Shown here piece after piece: positions 42,166 through 50,668 of a stretch of 64,000 nucleotides of DNA. The position numbers and the translations under genes were made by a program. The stretch spans positions 1 to 64,000 of the forward strand of contig JAEXUD010000006.1 in NCBI GenBank assembly GCA_023453025.1, in the 5' to 3' direction. The notes beneath the pieces are model-generated. The model was not told the DNA's origin. It did not search any database and worked only from the letters and a program-made list of their open reading frames with translations. Origin of the DNA: Bacillota bacterium (GTDB lineage Bacteria; Bacillota; Clostridia; Tissierellales; Sedimentibacteraceae). Positions within the stretch are counted from its first letter, which is position 1. Every line of letters begins with the position of its first letter.

Positions 42166-43035
42166 ATGAAAAAAGTTAAAGTCGGAATCATTGGTCCTGG
42201 TAATATAGGCACTGATTTGATGTACAAGGTAATGAAAAGTGAAAATTTAGAAATGTATATGATGGCTGGAAGACATATGTCTGAAGGATTAAAAAGAGCA
42301 GCAGGATTGGGTTTTAAAATATCTACAGAAGGTGCGGCAGGAATTGCTGCAGACCCTGAAATTCAAATTGTATTTGATGCTACGAATGCAACTGGGCATT
42401 TTCAAAATGCTCCAATTTTAAAAGAAGCAGGCAAAATTGTAATGGATATGACTCCAGCTGCAGTTGGTCCTTATGTAGTGCCTTGTGCTAATCTTGATCA
42501 CTTAGCAGATGTTGATAATTTTAATATGGTTACTTGTGGCGGACAAGCTACTATCCCAATAGTATATGCAATCAATAATGCAGCAGATGTAAGTTATGCA
42601 GAAATTGTTGCAAGTCTATCTTCAAGAAGTGCAGGACCTGGTACAAGAGCTAACATAGATGAATTTACACAAACTACCAGAAAAGCGTTGGAAGTAGTAG
42701 GCGGAGCTGATAAGGCAAAAGCAATCATCATATTAAATCCTGCTGAACCACCAATCATAATGACTAATACAGTATACACAATAGTAAAAAATCCTGATGA
42801 AAAGAAAATTAAAGAAGCTGTAGATGAAATAATAAAAGAAGTTCAAAAATATGTTCCCGGATATAGGCTTAAAGTTCCACCAATAATCGATGGAGACAAA
42901 ATTACAGTAATTATACAGGTTGAAGGAGCAGGAGATTTCCTTCCAAAATATTCTGGAAACTTAGATATAATTAATCAAGCAGCTGTTGCAGTTGCAAGTA
43001 AAGTTGCAACTAAAATGTTACAGGAAGAGGTGTAA
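42166..43035 (+). CDS. mhpF: Acetaldehyde dehydrogenase (acylating)
   Basis: This enzyme converts acetaldehyde, NAD+ and CoA to acetyl-CoA, usually with substrate channelled from the aldolase. The 289-residue protein has the Rossmann motif GIIGPGNIGTDLM, the catalytic-Cys segment MVTCGGQATIPIVYAI and the family block SLSSRSAGPGTRANIDEFT. The ATG at 42166 is chosen: GGAG lies 7 bp upstream and the family N-terminus begins there, whereas ATG 42145 overlaps the previous stop and has no ribosome site. The aldolase gene follows 4 bp downstream. Confidence 0.94.
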   Translation: MKKVKVGIIGPGNIGTDLMYKVMKSENLEMYMMAGRHMSEGLKRAAGLGFKISTEGAAGIAADPEIQIVFDATNATGHFQNAPILKEAGKIVMDMTPAAVGPYVVPCANLDHLADVDNFNMVTCGGQATIPIVYAINNAADVSYAEIVASLSSRSAGPGTRANIDEFTQTTRKALEVVGGADKAKAIIILNPAEPPIIMTNTVYTIVKNPDEKKIKEAVDEIIKEVQKYVPGYRLKVPPIIDGDKITVIIQVEGAGDFLPKYSGNLDIINQAAVAVASKVATKMLQEEV

Positions 43036-43039
43036 TATC

Positions 43040-44044
43040 ATGGAAAATAAAAAAATTAATATTGTCGATATGACTTTAAGGGATGGCAGTCATGCTGTTA
43101 GTCACAGTTTTACAGTGGAACAAGCAATAGAAATAGCATCAGGGTTAGACAAAGTAGGGGTGCCATTTATTGAACTAAGCCACGGTGATGGGATTGCAGG
43201 TTCCTCAATAAACTATGGATTTTCTAAAGATTCAGAAATGGAAATGATAAAAGCAGCAAGCAGTGTAATTAAAAATGCAAAGTTAGCCGTATTATTAATA
43301 CCGGGTATAGGCACTATAGAAGATCTAGAAGAAGCAAGAAGTAATGGAGCACAGGCGGTTCGTGTTGCGACTCATGTGACAGAAGCTGATACTGGTATAC
43401 AACATATTCAATATGCAAAGAGCAAGGGTATGATGGCAGTAGGATTTCTGATGATGTCGCATATGGCTTCACCGGAAAAAATAGTTGAACAAGCTAAAAT
43501 TTTTGTTGATGCCGGAGCTGATTATATAAATATTGCCGATTCAGCAGGATTTATGGTACCGAGTGATGTTCGTGAAAGAATAAGTGTACTAAAAAATGCA
43601 ATAGACTTGCCGATAGGTTTCCATTCTCACAATAATTTAGGTTTATCTGTAGCTAATTCTTTAGCTGCCATAGAAGAAGGTGCAACTTATATAGATGCTA
43701 CATGCCGCGGACTTGGAGCAGGAGCAGGTAATACGCAAAACGAAGTGTTGTGTGCAGTACTTAAACGTCTAGGTTATGAAACGGGTGTTGATTTATATGG
43801 TATTATGGATTTTGCGCAAAATATAGTTGAACCGCTAATGCACCGTCCACAGGTGATTGATTCATCATCATTAATATTAGGCTATGCAGGTGTTTATTCA
43901 AGTTTCTTGTTACACACTAATAGAGCTGCTGAGAAATTTAAGCTTAATCCGAGAGACATTTTAGTAGAGCTTGGAAAAAGAAAAATGGTTGGTGGACAAG
44001 AGGATATGATTGTTGATGTTGCATATGAATTATCAAAAAAATAA
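43040..44044 (+). CDS. mhpE: 4-hydroxy-2-oxovalerate aldolase
   Basis: The enzyme splits 4-hydroxy-2-oxopentanoate to pyruvate and acetaldehyde. The 334 residues form a DmpG/MhpE-type HMGL-like barrel: DMTLRDGSHAVSHSF at the start (Arg and metal-binding Asp), GDGIAGSSINYG, VATHVTEAD, ADSAGFMVP, the metal-binding GFHSHNNLGLSVANS and a C-terminal DmpG communication domain (HTNRAAEKFKLNPRDI). The ATG at 43040 has AGGAAGAGGTG upstream. With the dehydrogenase it should form the channelling heterotetramer. Confidence 0.95.
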   Translation: MENKKINIVDMTLRDGSHAVSHSFTVEQAIEIASGLDKVGVPFIELSHGDGIAGSSINYGFSKDSEMEMIKAASSVIKNAKLAVLLIPGIGTIEDLEEARSNGAQAVRVATHVTEADTGIQHIQYAKSKGMMAVGFLMMSHMASPEKIVEQAKIFVDAGADYINIADSAGFMVPSDVRERISVLKNAIDLPIGFHSHNNLGLSVANSLAAIEEGATYIDATCRGLGAGAGNTQNEVLCAVLKRLGYETGVDLYGIMDFAQNIVEPLMHRPQVIDSSSLILGYAGVYSSFLLHTNRAAEKFKLNPRDILVELGKRKMVGGQEDMIVDVAYELSKK

Positions 44045-44063
44045 ATAGAAAGAGGTAATCCAG

Positions 44064-44669
44064 ATGAAAAAAGTTACTTTATTAGCAGAAGTGCAGAAGG
44101 ATATTTGCACAGGCTGTAAGATTTGCCAAAAAGTTTGCCCTGTATTAGCAATTGAGATTGTGGACAGAAAAGCAGTTGTTGACACGGATGCTTGTCGTGG
44201 TTGCGCTAATTGTGAGCAAAGATGTCCAATCTATGCTGTCAAAATGGTAAAAAGAGAGAAACCATTGGAAATTGGAGTAGATGTTTCAAAATTTGACAAG
44301 GACAAGATTAGGGAACTTTGCGAAAAGGCACATTTGAACCCTGAGCAAGTATTATGCTACTGTGTAGGCGTTAGAGCGGAAGAAGTTGCGGCATCTCTGT
44401 TAAGTGGAGCAAAAACTCCTGAGGAAGTATCTTCTATGACAGGCATCAGAACCGGATGCACAATAGAGTGCATTCAACCTTTATTAAGGCTGGTAGAGGC
44501 AGCGGGTAATGAGCTTGTTCCTATTTCTAAAGGATGGCAATGGTACGGTACCACACCTACTGCATGGTCAATACCGGATGATGTTAAGGAAAAGTATAGT
44601 AGCAGAGGCTTCTATTTTAATGAAGACAGAGAATTGCTTGACAAAATTGTTCATACAGAAAATGAATAA
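44064..44669 (+). CDS. Ferredoxin with two 4Fe-4S motifs and a BFD-like domain
   Basis: A 201-residue soluble protein. Residues 9-60 contain two 4Fe-4S motifs (CTGCKICQKVCP and CRGCANCEQRCP). Residues about 92-145 resemble the BFD/[2Fe-2S]-binding domain (LCYC ... TGCTIEC), but the second pair is CxxxC rather than the usual CxxC. A C-terminal segment rich in Trp/Tyr (GWQWYGTTPTAW) is unassigned. It probably carries electrons for a reductase or reductive activation step in this pathway. The next gene is the unassigned 490-residue protein, 57 bp away. Confidence 0.85.
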   Translation: MKKVTLLAEVQKDICTGCKICQKVCPVLAIEIVDRKAVVDTDACRGCANCEQRCPIYAVKMVKREKPLEIGVDVSKFDKDKIRELCEKAHLNPEQVLCYCVGVRAEEVAASLLSGAKTPEEVSSMTGIRTGCTIECIQPLLRLVEAAGNELVPISKGWQWYGTTPTAWSIPDDVKEKYSSRGFYFNEDRELLDKIVHTENE

Positions 44670-44726
44670 AAATTATTACAAGTAATAGCAATGTAACTAT
44701 TTAAAATTTTAAAGTGAGGTAAAAAG

Positions 44727-46199
44727 ATGAATAAAGAAAATATGATTCATAAGCCTATTAAACCTATTACTGCAAAGGCATCACAGTATGGAATTAATCC
44801 AACATCAGTAAAAACTAGAGCAGCAGAGTTACCAAACATGGTATCAGTAAAATTACAGGAGTTATTTCCGGATTTACCAGATATTATTTATCCATCTGCA
44901 GATGGAGTAGATGGTATAGCTGAAGTTTATAAAGCGGCAGTTAACTCTTTGAGAAATGTTGATATGAGCAAAATTAAGGCGGAAGATTCAGTTAATATTT
45001 TAGCTTCTCATCATGGATTTACTCTTTATGGAGGTCAGCCTTATGCAGAACTGTTAAAAGCGATAAAGGATGTGGTAGAAGAAAAGACAGGATGTAAAAA
45101 CATTCGTTTGCGTGCCGGTGTAGGTATGAGATTTAGAGAAACCGAAGAATACATTAAACGCTATAATCTGGACACATACTTTAAAGGCAAGGCGATTGGT
45201 ATAGCACCTGTTGATGAAGGAATTCCGATAGAAACTGAAATTGGGACTTTATATGGTTTGAAAAAGGTATATGATGCTGACTGGATCATACATGCTCATC
45301 ATACGGACGTTAGAGAAGTTCATTTTCACAGACAAGTTGATAAAGCAGTTAAGCCTTTTGGTATGTCTTATGCGAGATGTGAGACGCGTAGTACATATCA
45401 TCAAAACCTTGGACCCAGAGCTGCAAACTTTACTGCAAGAGCTATTTTTGACTCGGAGTTTGTTCAAAGCAAATTCGCATTTGCTTCATTCCTAAATGTT
45501 GGACCTCATGGAATTATTGATGTAGATTCTGATACAGATTTATATGCTTTAAATGACCGTGCTACTTTCTTAGGTTGCCAATATTACGGTAAGATAATGA
45601 CATTGTTTGGAGAAATTGATGAATGTATAGCTGTTTTGGACTTTCCTTGTCCTGTTCCATATGTATTTTCAGCAGGAGTTATATACGCTAATTTTACTGG
45701 CGCAAATACTGATTTATATGATATGGAAACTCCCTTACCACCATACACTTGGTATACAGAAGCATTTTACAATAAAACAGACAATCCGATGTTAGAAGAT
45801 ATACCACCTATGAATCCTGCGATAAAAATGTGTGTTCATAATTATGCATGGCTTGGATATCCGTCTGCTTTCTTTTCAAAACATATACCTACTGTAGTTG
45901 TTGGTCAAGAGCAATCGGATTTATTTGATACAGATCCATTAAATATGGAATATATGGATTTCGCTACTGTTATTAAGACAACAGAAGGAGCTATGAACTT
46001 TGCATACAATGCAGCCGGAACAGACAAAGTTTTAATATTTGATGGAGCAATGGCAGGCATGAACATAAGTCGTTCTTTAGCAGATTTATTAATTGAAAAA
46101 GCGCCTGAAGTAAGCGAAAAAGTAGATAAAGTACTTCTTCCTAAATGGTTAAAACAAAGAGGCGTTGATATTTCAATTTTAAATAAATTGAAAAAGTAA
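44727..46199 (+). CDS. Unassigned 490-residue His-rich protein, possibly distant LarA/DUF2088-like
   Basis: I do not recognise this family with confidence. It is a soluble 490-residue protein without signal or membrane segments. Conserved-looking histidine clusters occur at 95-96 (SHHGFTLYGGQPY), 189-192 (IIHAHHTDVREVHFHRQVDK) and 225. The order of these motifs resembles the N-terminal domain of the nickel-pincer lactate racemase LarA, but key LarA signatures are absent, so this is a weak comparison. Tight operon position between the ferredoxin and the BenE transporter implies an enzyme of the catabolic pathway, perhaps metal-dependent. AGTGAGGT precedes the ATG. Confidence 0.6.
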   Translation: MNKENMIHKPIKPITAKASQYGINPTSVKTRAAELPNMVSVKLQELFPDLPDIIYPSADGVDGIAEVYKAAVNSLRNVDMSKIKAEDSVNILASHHGFTLYGGQPYAELLKAIKDVVEEKTGCKNIRLRAGVGMRFRETEEYIKRYNLDTYFKGKAIGIAPVDEGIPIETEIGTLYGLKKVYDADWIIHAHHTDVREVHFHRQVDKAVKPFGMSYARCETRSTYHQNLGPRAANFTARAIFDSEFVQSKFAFASFLNVGPHGIIDVDSDTDLYALNDRATFLGCQYYGKIMTLFGEIDECIAVLDFPCPVPYVFSAGVIYANFTGANTDLYDMETPLPPYTWYTEAFYNKTDNPMLEDIPPMNPAIKMCVHNYAWLGYPSAFFSKHIPTVVVGQEQSDLFDTDPLNMEYMDFATVIKTTEGAMNFAYNAAGTDKVLIFDGAMAGMNISRSLADLLIEKAPEVSEKVDKVLLPKWLKQRGVDISILNKLKK

Positions 46200-46254
46200 T
46201 TCAATTACCATTATTTCAAATTTCGTGAATGAAATATTGAAGGGAGACATTATT

Positions 46255-47505
46255 ATGAGTGAAGTTACAAAAAAATCAAGTATTATTGAAAAGGGTCCTG
46301 GGTTTTCTTCAGGATTAAAGGATTTGAAGAAAAACCTTAACTCTAAAACAATTACAGCAGGATTTGTTGCAGCAGTTTTCGGTTGCACAGGACCAGCACT
46401 TGTAGTAATCAATGCAAGCGCAGCAGCAGGCTACACAACGGAACAAACGATTTCTTGGTTATTTGGTATTTACTTTTTTGGCGGACTAATCAGTTTTATA
46501 ATGTCATTATATTACAAAATGCCAATTGTTGGTGCGTATTCAATTCCGGGAGCATCTATGCTTGCAACAGCATTAGTCGGATTTTCATTTAATGAAGCTG
46601 CAGGTGCATTTATTATTGCTGGAGTAATTGTCCTTGTATTAGGGCTAACAGGTTTTATTGGTAAAGCAATGAAGTTTTTACCACTTCCAATAGTAATGGG
46701 CATGATAGGAGGGGTAATGCTTAGATTTGGTACAGGAATTGTTACTTCGACCATGACTTTACCAATTATATGCGGTGCAGCATTAATAGGATTCTTTTTA
46801 ATCAGAAAGATGTCAAAAAATTTCTCACCAATACTTGCTGCGTTAATCTTCGGAGTAGTAGCAATGGTAGCAACAGGTGGGTTTAATGCAGAATCATTCG
46901 ATATTAAATATGTAGCACCACAATTAGTAATTCCTGATTTTAATGTAGCAACAATTTTATCTGTTTCTGTTCCGCTTGCTGCATTGGTAATTGGTGCTGA
47001 AAATGCTCAGGCTATAGGGGTATTAAGAGGACAAGGCTATAAAGCGCCTGTTAATGGAATGACTATCATAAGCGGAATCGGTGGAATTCTTTCAGGATTA
47101 GTGGGAGCTCACAATGCTAATATAGCAGGTCCAATGACGGCAATTTGCTCATCATCTGAAGCAGGTGATGATAAGTCAGGACGTTATACTGCTGCATTCG
47201 TAAACGGAATATTTTTCATGTCTTTTGGTTTACTTGCAAGTTTTGCAATGGGTTTTATAAAAGGTATTCCATTGCCTTTAGTAAACGTATTAGCGGGACT
47301 TGCTATGATCAATGTATTGATAGGTTCTTTTAAAGAAGGATTTGGCACAGGGTATTTTCGAATGGGATCATTCTTTGCACTTGTGGTTGGAGCCAGTGGC
47401 ATTAGTATTTTAGGCATCGGATCAGCTTTTTGGGCTTTATTGATCGGTGTAGTTGTATCTTTGATATGTGAAAAGAATGACTTCGAAAATGAGCCTGCAA
47501 AATAG
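46255..47505 (+). CDS. benE: BenE-family aromatic acid transporter
   Basis: A 416-residue inner-membrane protein with about 11-12 helices. BenE hallmarks are FVAAVFGCTGPALVVINAA-like helix 1, PLPIVMGMIGGVMLRFG, and the signature GAHNANIAGPMTAICSSSEA. Experimentally known BenE proteins import benzoate by proton symport; the actual ligand here is unknown. I use ATG 46255 with GGGAGA 7 bp upstream rather than the in-frame ATG at 46225. It is followed by a hairpin that may reduce transcription of the last two genes. Confidence 0.88.
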   Translation: MSEVTKKSSIIEKGPGFSSGLKDLKKNLNSKTITAGFVAAVFGCTGPALVVINASAAAGYTTEQTISWLFGIYFFGGLISFIMSLYYKMPIVGAYSIPGASMLATALVGFSFNEAAGAFIIAGVIVLVLGLTGFIGKAMKFLPLPIVMGMIGGVMLRFGTGIVTSTMTLPIICGAALIGFFLIRKMSKNFSPILAALIFGVVAMVATGGFNAESFDIKYVAPQLVIPDFNVATILSVSVPLAALVIGAENAQAIGVLRGQGYKAPVNGMTIISGIGGILSGLVGAHNANIAGPMTAICSSSEAGDDKSGRYTAAFVNGIFFMSFGLLASFAMGFIKGIPLPLVNVLAGLAMINVLIGSFKEGFGTGYFRMGSFFALVVGASGISILGIGSAFWALLIGVVVSLICEKNDFENEPAK

Positions 47506-47514
47506 TTTTTAAAG

Positions 47515-47540
47515 AGTGGGTACTTCTGTACCCACTTTAT
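47515..47540 (+). other. Hairpin between the transporter and M24 genes
   Basis: AGTGGGTAC / GTACCCACT perfect 9-bp stem, TTCT loop, weak T-tail. Probably an attenuator or processing site inside the operon. Confidence 0.6.
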
Positions 47541-47572
47541 GTAAGTATGTTTATGTATATTGGAGGAACAAG

Positions 47573-48655
47573 ATGAATGATATAATTAAAAATAGGATTT
47601 CAAAATTACAAAATAGTCTGAAAAAACTAGATCTTGATGCGGCAGTAATAATGGACAGGGAAAACATAATATATTTTGCTCAAATAGAAGATATAGAGGC
47701 AGGTTCATTAATAGTACCTGCAAATGGAGAGCCATCATTTATATGCCTATGGTTAGATGCCAGACATGTCAGTGATGTATCAGGAATGAATGTTAAACCT
47801 TATTTTTTTCCCGAAGAAAATGTGAGTCAAAAAACTGCTGATCTCGTTAAGGAAATGGGTATAGATAGTCCTAGGATTGGCTTTACAAGATACTTTATAT
47901 CACTTAAGGATTATCAATGCCTTAGGGATACTGTTCCCGGAATTTATTTTGGTGATATTGCAGAAGCTTGCTACAAGATACGTTCGGTAAAAGATGATGA
48001 GGAAATAGAATATATTAAAAAGGCCTCAGATTTTCTTAAAGAAGGAATGAAGGCAGCAATTAAAGCAACTAAACCTGGGCTTAAGGAAACAGAAATTTTG
48101 GCAGAAGCAGAGTATGCAATGCGCAAAGCAGGGTCTGAAGGAAGCACCTTTAGAATGCAGGTTCTTAGACATGACCGTCAACAATTAGTTCATCCATATG
48201 CAGGAGATTATGTTATTGAAAACAATGAACCGGTTGTAATTCATCTGGGAGCATCATATAAAGGATATACTGCTAAGATGTGCCGTACTGTTTTTCTTGG
48301 AAGCGTTGAAGAAGAAACTATTAATATTTATAATATTTTATCTGAAACTCAAAAAATTGTAATTAATTATATGAAACCGGATATAACAGCATCTGATGTT
48401 TATGAAAAGGCATATAGGTATGTACATGATCACGGATACGGAAAAATGTTTTTAGATACTATAGGATATGGGGTTGGAATAAGGCAATCCGAATTTTATC
48501 CTATACTTGGAAAAAGTTCACAACATGTTTTAAAAGAGAATATGGTTGTTGATATTTTATTACCTACTATTTATAAGCCAAAAATTGGCGGACCCAGAAT
48601 AACAGATACTATTTTAATAACCAATAATGGCTGTGTAAATTTAACAGAATTTTAA
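47573..48655 (+). CDS. M24-fold protein lacking the metal-binding residues (creatinase-like)
   Basis: The 360-residue protein has a creatinase/prolidase N-terminal domain (about 5-130) and a pita-bread M24 domain (about 145-355). All five usual metal ligands are changed: DxG is HLG (His224), the second Asp is Lys near 235, GHG is GYG, the Glu of vEPg is Leu and RxED is RITD. Creatinase and similar enzymes also lack metal, so it may be a metal-free C-N hydrolase instead of a peptidase. ATG 47573 has GGAGGA upstream; the longer frame from 47516 lies in the preceding hairpin. Confidence 0.82.
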   Translation: MNDIIKNRISKLQNSLKKLDLDAAVIMDRENIIYFAQIEDIEAGSLIVPANGEPSFICLWLDARHVSDVSGMNVKPYFFPEENVSQKTADLVKEMGIDSPRIGFTRYFISLKDYQCLRDTVPGIYFGDIAEACYKIRSVKDDEEIEYIKKASDFLKEGMKAAIKATKPGLKETEILAEAEYAMRKAGSEGSTFRMQVLRHDRQQLVHPYAGDYVIENNEPVVIHLGASYKGYTAKMCRTVFLGSVEEETINIYNILSETQKIVINYMKPDITASDVYEKAYRYVHDHGYGKMFLDTIGYGVGIRQSEFYPILGKSSQHVLKENMVVDILLPTIYKPKIGGPRITDTILITNNGCVNLTEF

Positions 48656-48766
48656 AACAAAAAAATTCAAAAGTTAATTTTATTGAAGTATTATGATTAA
48701 GCAAAATTAGAATAAATACCAAAGGATTAAAATTTAGGCCGGAAGGAATAATTAAAGAGTAATGAT

Positions 48767-49183
48767 ATGAAAATAGCTGTTATTGATGGCAAAGGTGGCG
48801 GAATAGGATGTCAGGTAGTTGAAAGATTAAAGTCTTTTAATAGAAATAATTTTGAAATTATTGCATTGGGAACGAATTCTCAAGCAACTTCCAATATGTT
48901 AAAGGCAGGTGCCGATGATGGAGCAACAGGAGAAAATGCAATAGCTTGGATGAGTAAAAGGGTTGATGTAATAATAGGTCCATTGGCAATTATATCTGCA
49001 AATTCAATGATGGGTGAGATTAGCCCCAAAATGTCAGAAGCAATTGCAAGCAGCAATGCCAGGAAATTATTGCTTCCGATTAGTAAATGTAATATTGATA
49101 TAGTAGGATTAGAAAACCTGCAATTCAAGACAATTTTTAACAATCTTACAGATATAATAAAAAAAATATTAGATGAGAAATAA
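48767..49183 (+). CDS. DUF3842 protein
   Basis: The 138-residue protein matches DUF3842: N-terminal MKIAVIDGKGGGIGCQVV (Rossmann-like glycine-rich loop), ALGTNSQATSNMLKAGADDGATGENA and IIGPLAIISANSMMGEISP. The function is unknown. It is the last gene of the run, with the terminator stem starting at its stop codon. It may bind a nucleotide or cofactor and could be an accessory for the molybdenum or iron-sulfur enzymes of the pathway; this is inference from position. Confidence 0.82.
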   Translation: MKIAVIDGKGGGIGCQVVERLKSFNRNNFEIIALGTNSQATSNMLKAGADDGATGENAIAWMSKRVDVIIGPLAIISANSMMGEISPKMSEAIASSNARKLLLPISKCNIDIVGLENLQFKTIFNNLTDIIKKILDEK

Positions 49184-49220
49184 CCATGAAGCCTTAATAG
49201 CCATTCATGGTTATTTTTTT
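49181..49220 (+). terminator. Terminator of the catabolic operon
   Basis: TAACCATGAA / TTCATGGTTA perfect 10-bp stem followed by T7. The stem begins with the stop codon of the DUF3842 gene. Confidence 0.9.
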
Positions 49221-49358
49221 AGAAAAAATTTCATCAAAGGAAATGTCTAATTGGATTTTGTTAAATAGATAATATATCAAAGTTCTCTAGACTTTAGTGC
49301 AATCTTGTGATAAATTAACATTAATTAAAATTTATAAAATATATTAGAAGGTGTAACT

Positions 49359-50573
49359 ATGTCTAAATTTGCAGAACGCATAACAAGTATGGAAAACTCG
49401 GCAGCAGTATTAAGGAAATTATTCGGGGCCATGAATGATCCTGATATAATTTCTTTTGGAGGAGGAGCGCCTGCCAGGGAAGCTTTGCCGGTTGATATCA
49501 TCCGTGAAATAACAAATGATATAATGAGAACAGAAAAACGAGGCATAGAGGCTCTGCAATATGGACCGGTAGTTGGTACTTCAGATTTAAGAGAGGTTGT
49601 TGTAAATGATTTGCTGGCTCCGAAGGGAGTATACGCCAAGGCAGATAACATAGTAATAACAGGCGGAGGAATGGAAGCTATCAATATGCTGTGTCAGCTT
49701 TACATTAATCCAGGTGATATAATTTTAGTTGAATCTCCCAGCTTTGTACACTCCATAGAGGTATTTGATATGTTTCAGGCAAAATGCATACCTGTAGCTA
49801 TGGATGGAAATGGTATGGATACAGAGGATTTAGAAAAAAAGATTGTAAAATACAATCCAAAGATGGTGTACGTGATACCAACCTTTCAAAATCCAACTGG
49901 TATCACTCTTTCCTTAGAAAGACGACAGAGAATTGCTGAGTTTGGAAGCAAGTATGATGTCATAATCCTGGAAGATGACCCGTATCGGGACATCAGATAC
50001 AGCGGCAGTGATTTGCCTCCGATAAAGGCATTTGATCAGACAGGACATACAGTCCTGGCTAATAGTTTCTCTAAAATATTTTCAGCTGGTTCGAGACTTG
50101 GATATATTTTAGCTGACGATGAAGTATCAAATAAATTATTTGATGTTAAGACGGCTACAAACTCACATACATCGATGCTGCCTCAAATTTTATGTGCAGA
50201 GTTTTTTAAAAGAGGCTACTATGCTGCACATCATAAAATGATATGTGATTTATATCGTGAAAGAAGAGATGTTATGATGGAATGTATTGACAGATACTTC
50301 CCGGAAGGAACAAAGAGAACAACTCCGGACGGAGGTTTATTTATGTGGGTTGAACTGCCGGGCGGAATTAACACAACTGAACTGCTGACAGAAGCAGTAA
50401 ATAATCCTGAGGTGAAGGTTGCATATGTGGCAGGCGAAGGCTTCTACGCAGAAGGCGGAGGAAAAGGAAGCGACTGTATGAGGATTAGCTTTGGCGGTGT
50501 TTCTCCTGAGAAAATAAGGATTGGTACGGAGCGTCTGGGTAAGTTAATAAACACAAAACTGAAGCAGATGTAA
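49359..50573 (+). CDS. PLP-dependent class I/II aminotransferase (LysN/MocR-type)
   Basis: A 404-residue fold-type I aminotransferase without the GntR DNA-binding domain. Visible are ALQYGPVVGTSDLREVV near 66, the PLP-contact stretch VYVIPTFQNPTGIT (near 168), DDPYRDIRY and the PLP-lysine in ANSFSKIFSAGSRLGY (near 235). It resembles 2-aminoadipate aminotransferase and related 2-amino/2-oxo acid transaminases; the natural substrate is uncertain. It is monocistronic: terminators lie before (49181) and after (50637). Confidence 0.9.
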   Translation: MSKFAERITSMENSAAVLRKLFGAMNDPDIISFGGGAPAREALPVDIIREITNDIMRTEKRGIEALQYGPVVGTSDLREVVVNDLLAPKGVYAKADNIVITGGGMEAINMLCQLYINPGDIILVESPSFVHSIEVFDMFQAKCIPVAMDGNGMDTEDLEKKIVKYNPKMVYVIPTFQNPTGITLSLERRQRIAEFGSKYDVIILEDDPYRDIRYSGSDLPPIKAFDQTGHTVLANSFSKIFSAGSRLGYILADDEVSNKLFDVKTATNSHTSMLPQILCAEFFKRGYYAAHHKMICDLYRERRDVMMECIDRYFPEGTKRTTPDGGLFMWVELPGGINTTELLTEAVNNPEVKVAYVAGEGFYAEGGGKGSDCMRISFGGVSPEKIRIGTERLGKLINTKLKQM

Positions 50574-50636
50574 TCATAATGGTTAGTTATGTAGCCTTTG
50601 AGGGCGTATCAGGAGTATCAGGCAATATAAAATGAT

Positions 50637-50667
50637 AAAGGGGCAAGTTTATTAAACTTGCCTCTTT
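50637..50667. terminator. Bidirectional terminator
   Basis: AAAGGGGCAAGTTT / AAACTTGCCTCTTT, 14 bp with one G-U, 3-nt loop; lies between the convergent aminotransferase and glycosyltransferase genes. Confidence 0.85.
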
Positions 50668-50668
50668 A

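Noticed and set aside
42986..43039. Longer N-terminus for the aldolase
   Set aside because: Lies inside the aldehyde dehydrogenase gene; ATG 43040 has a good ribosome site and the DMTLRDG family start follows.
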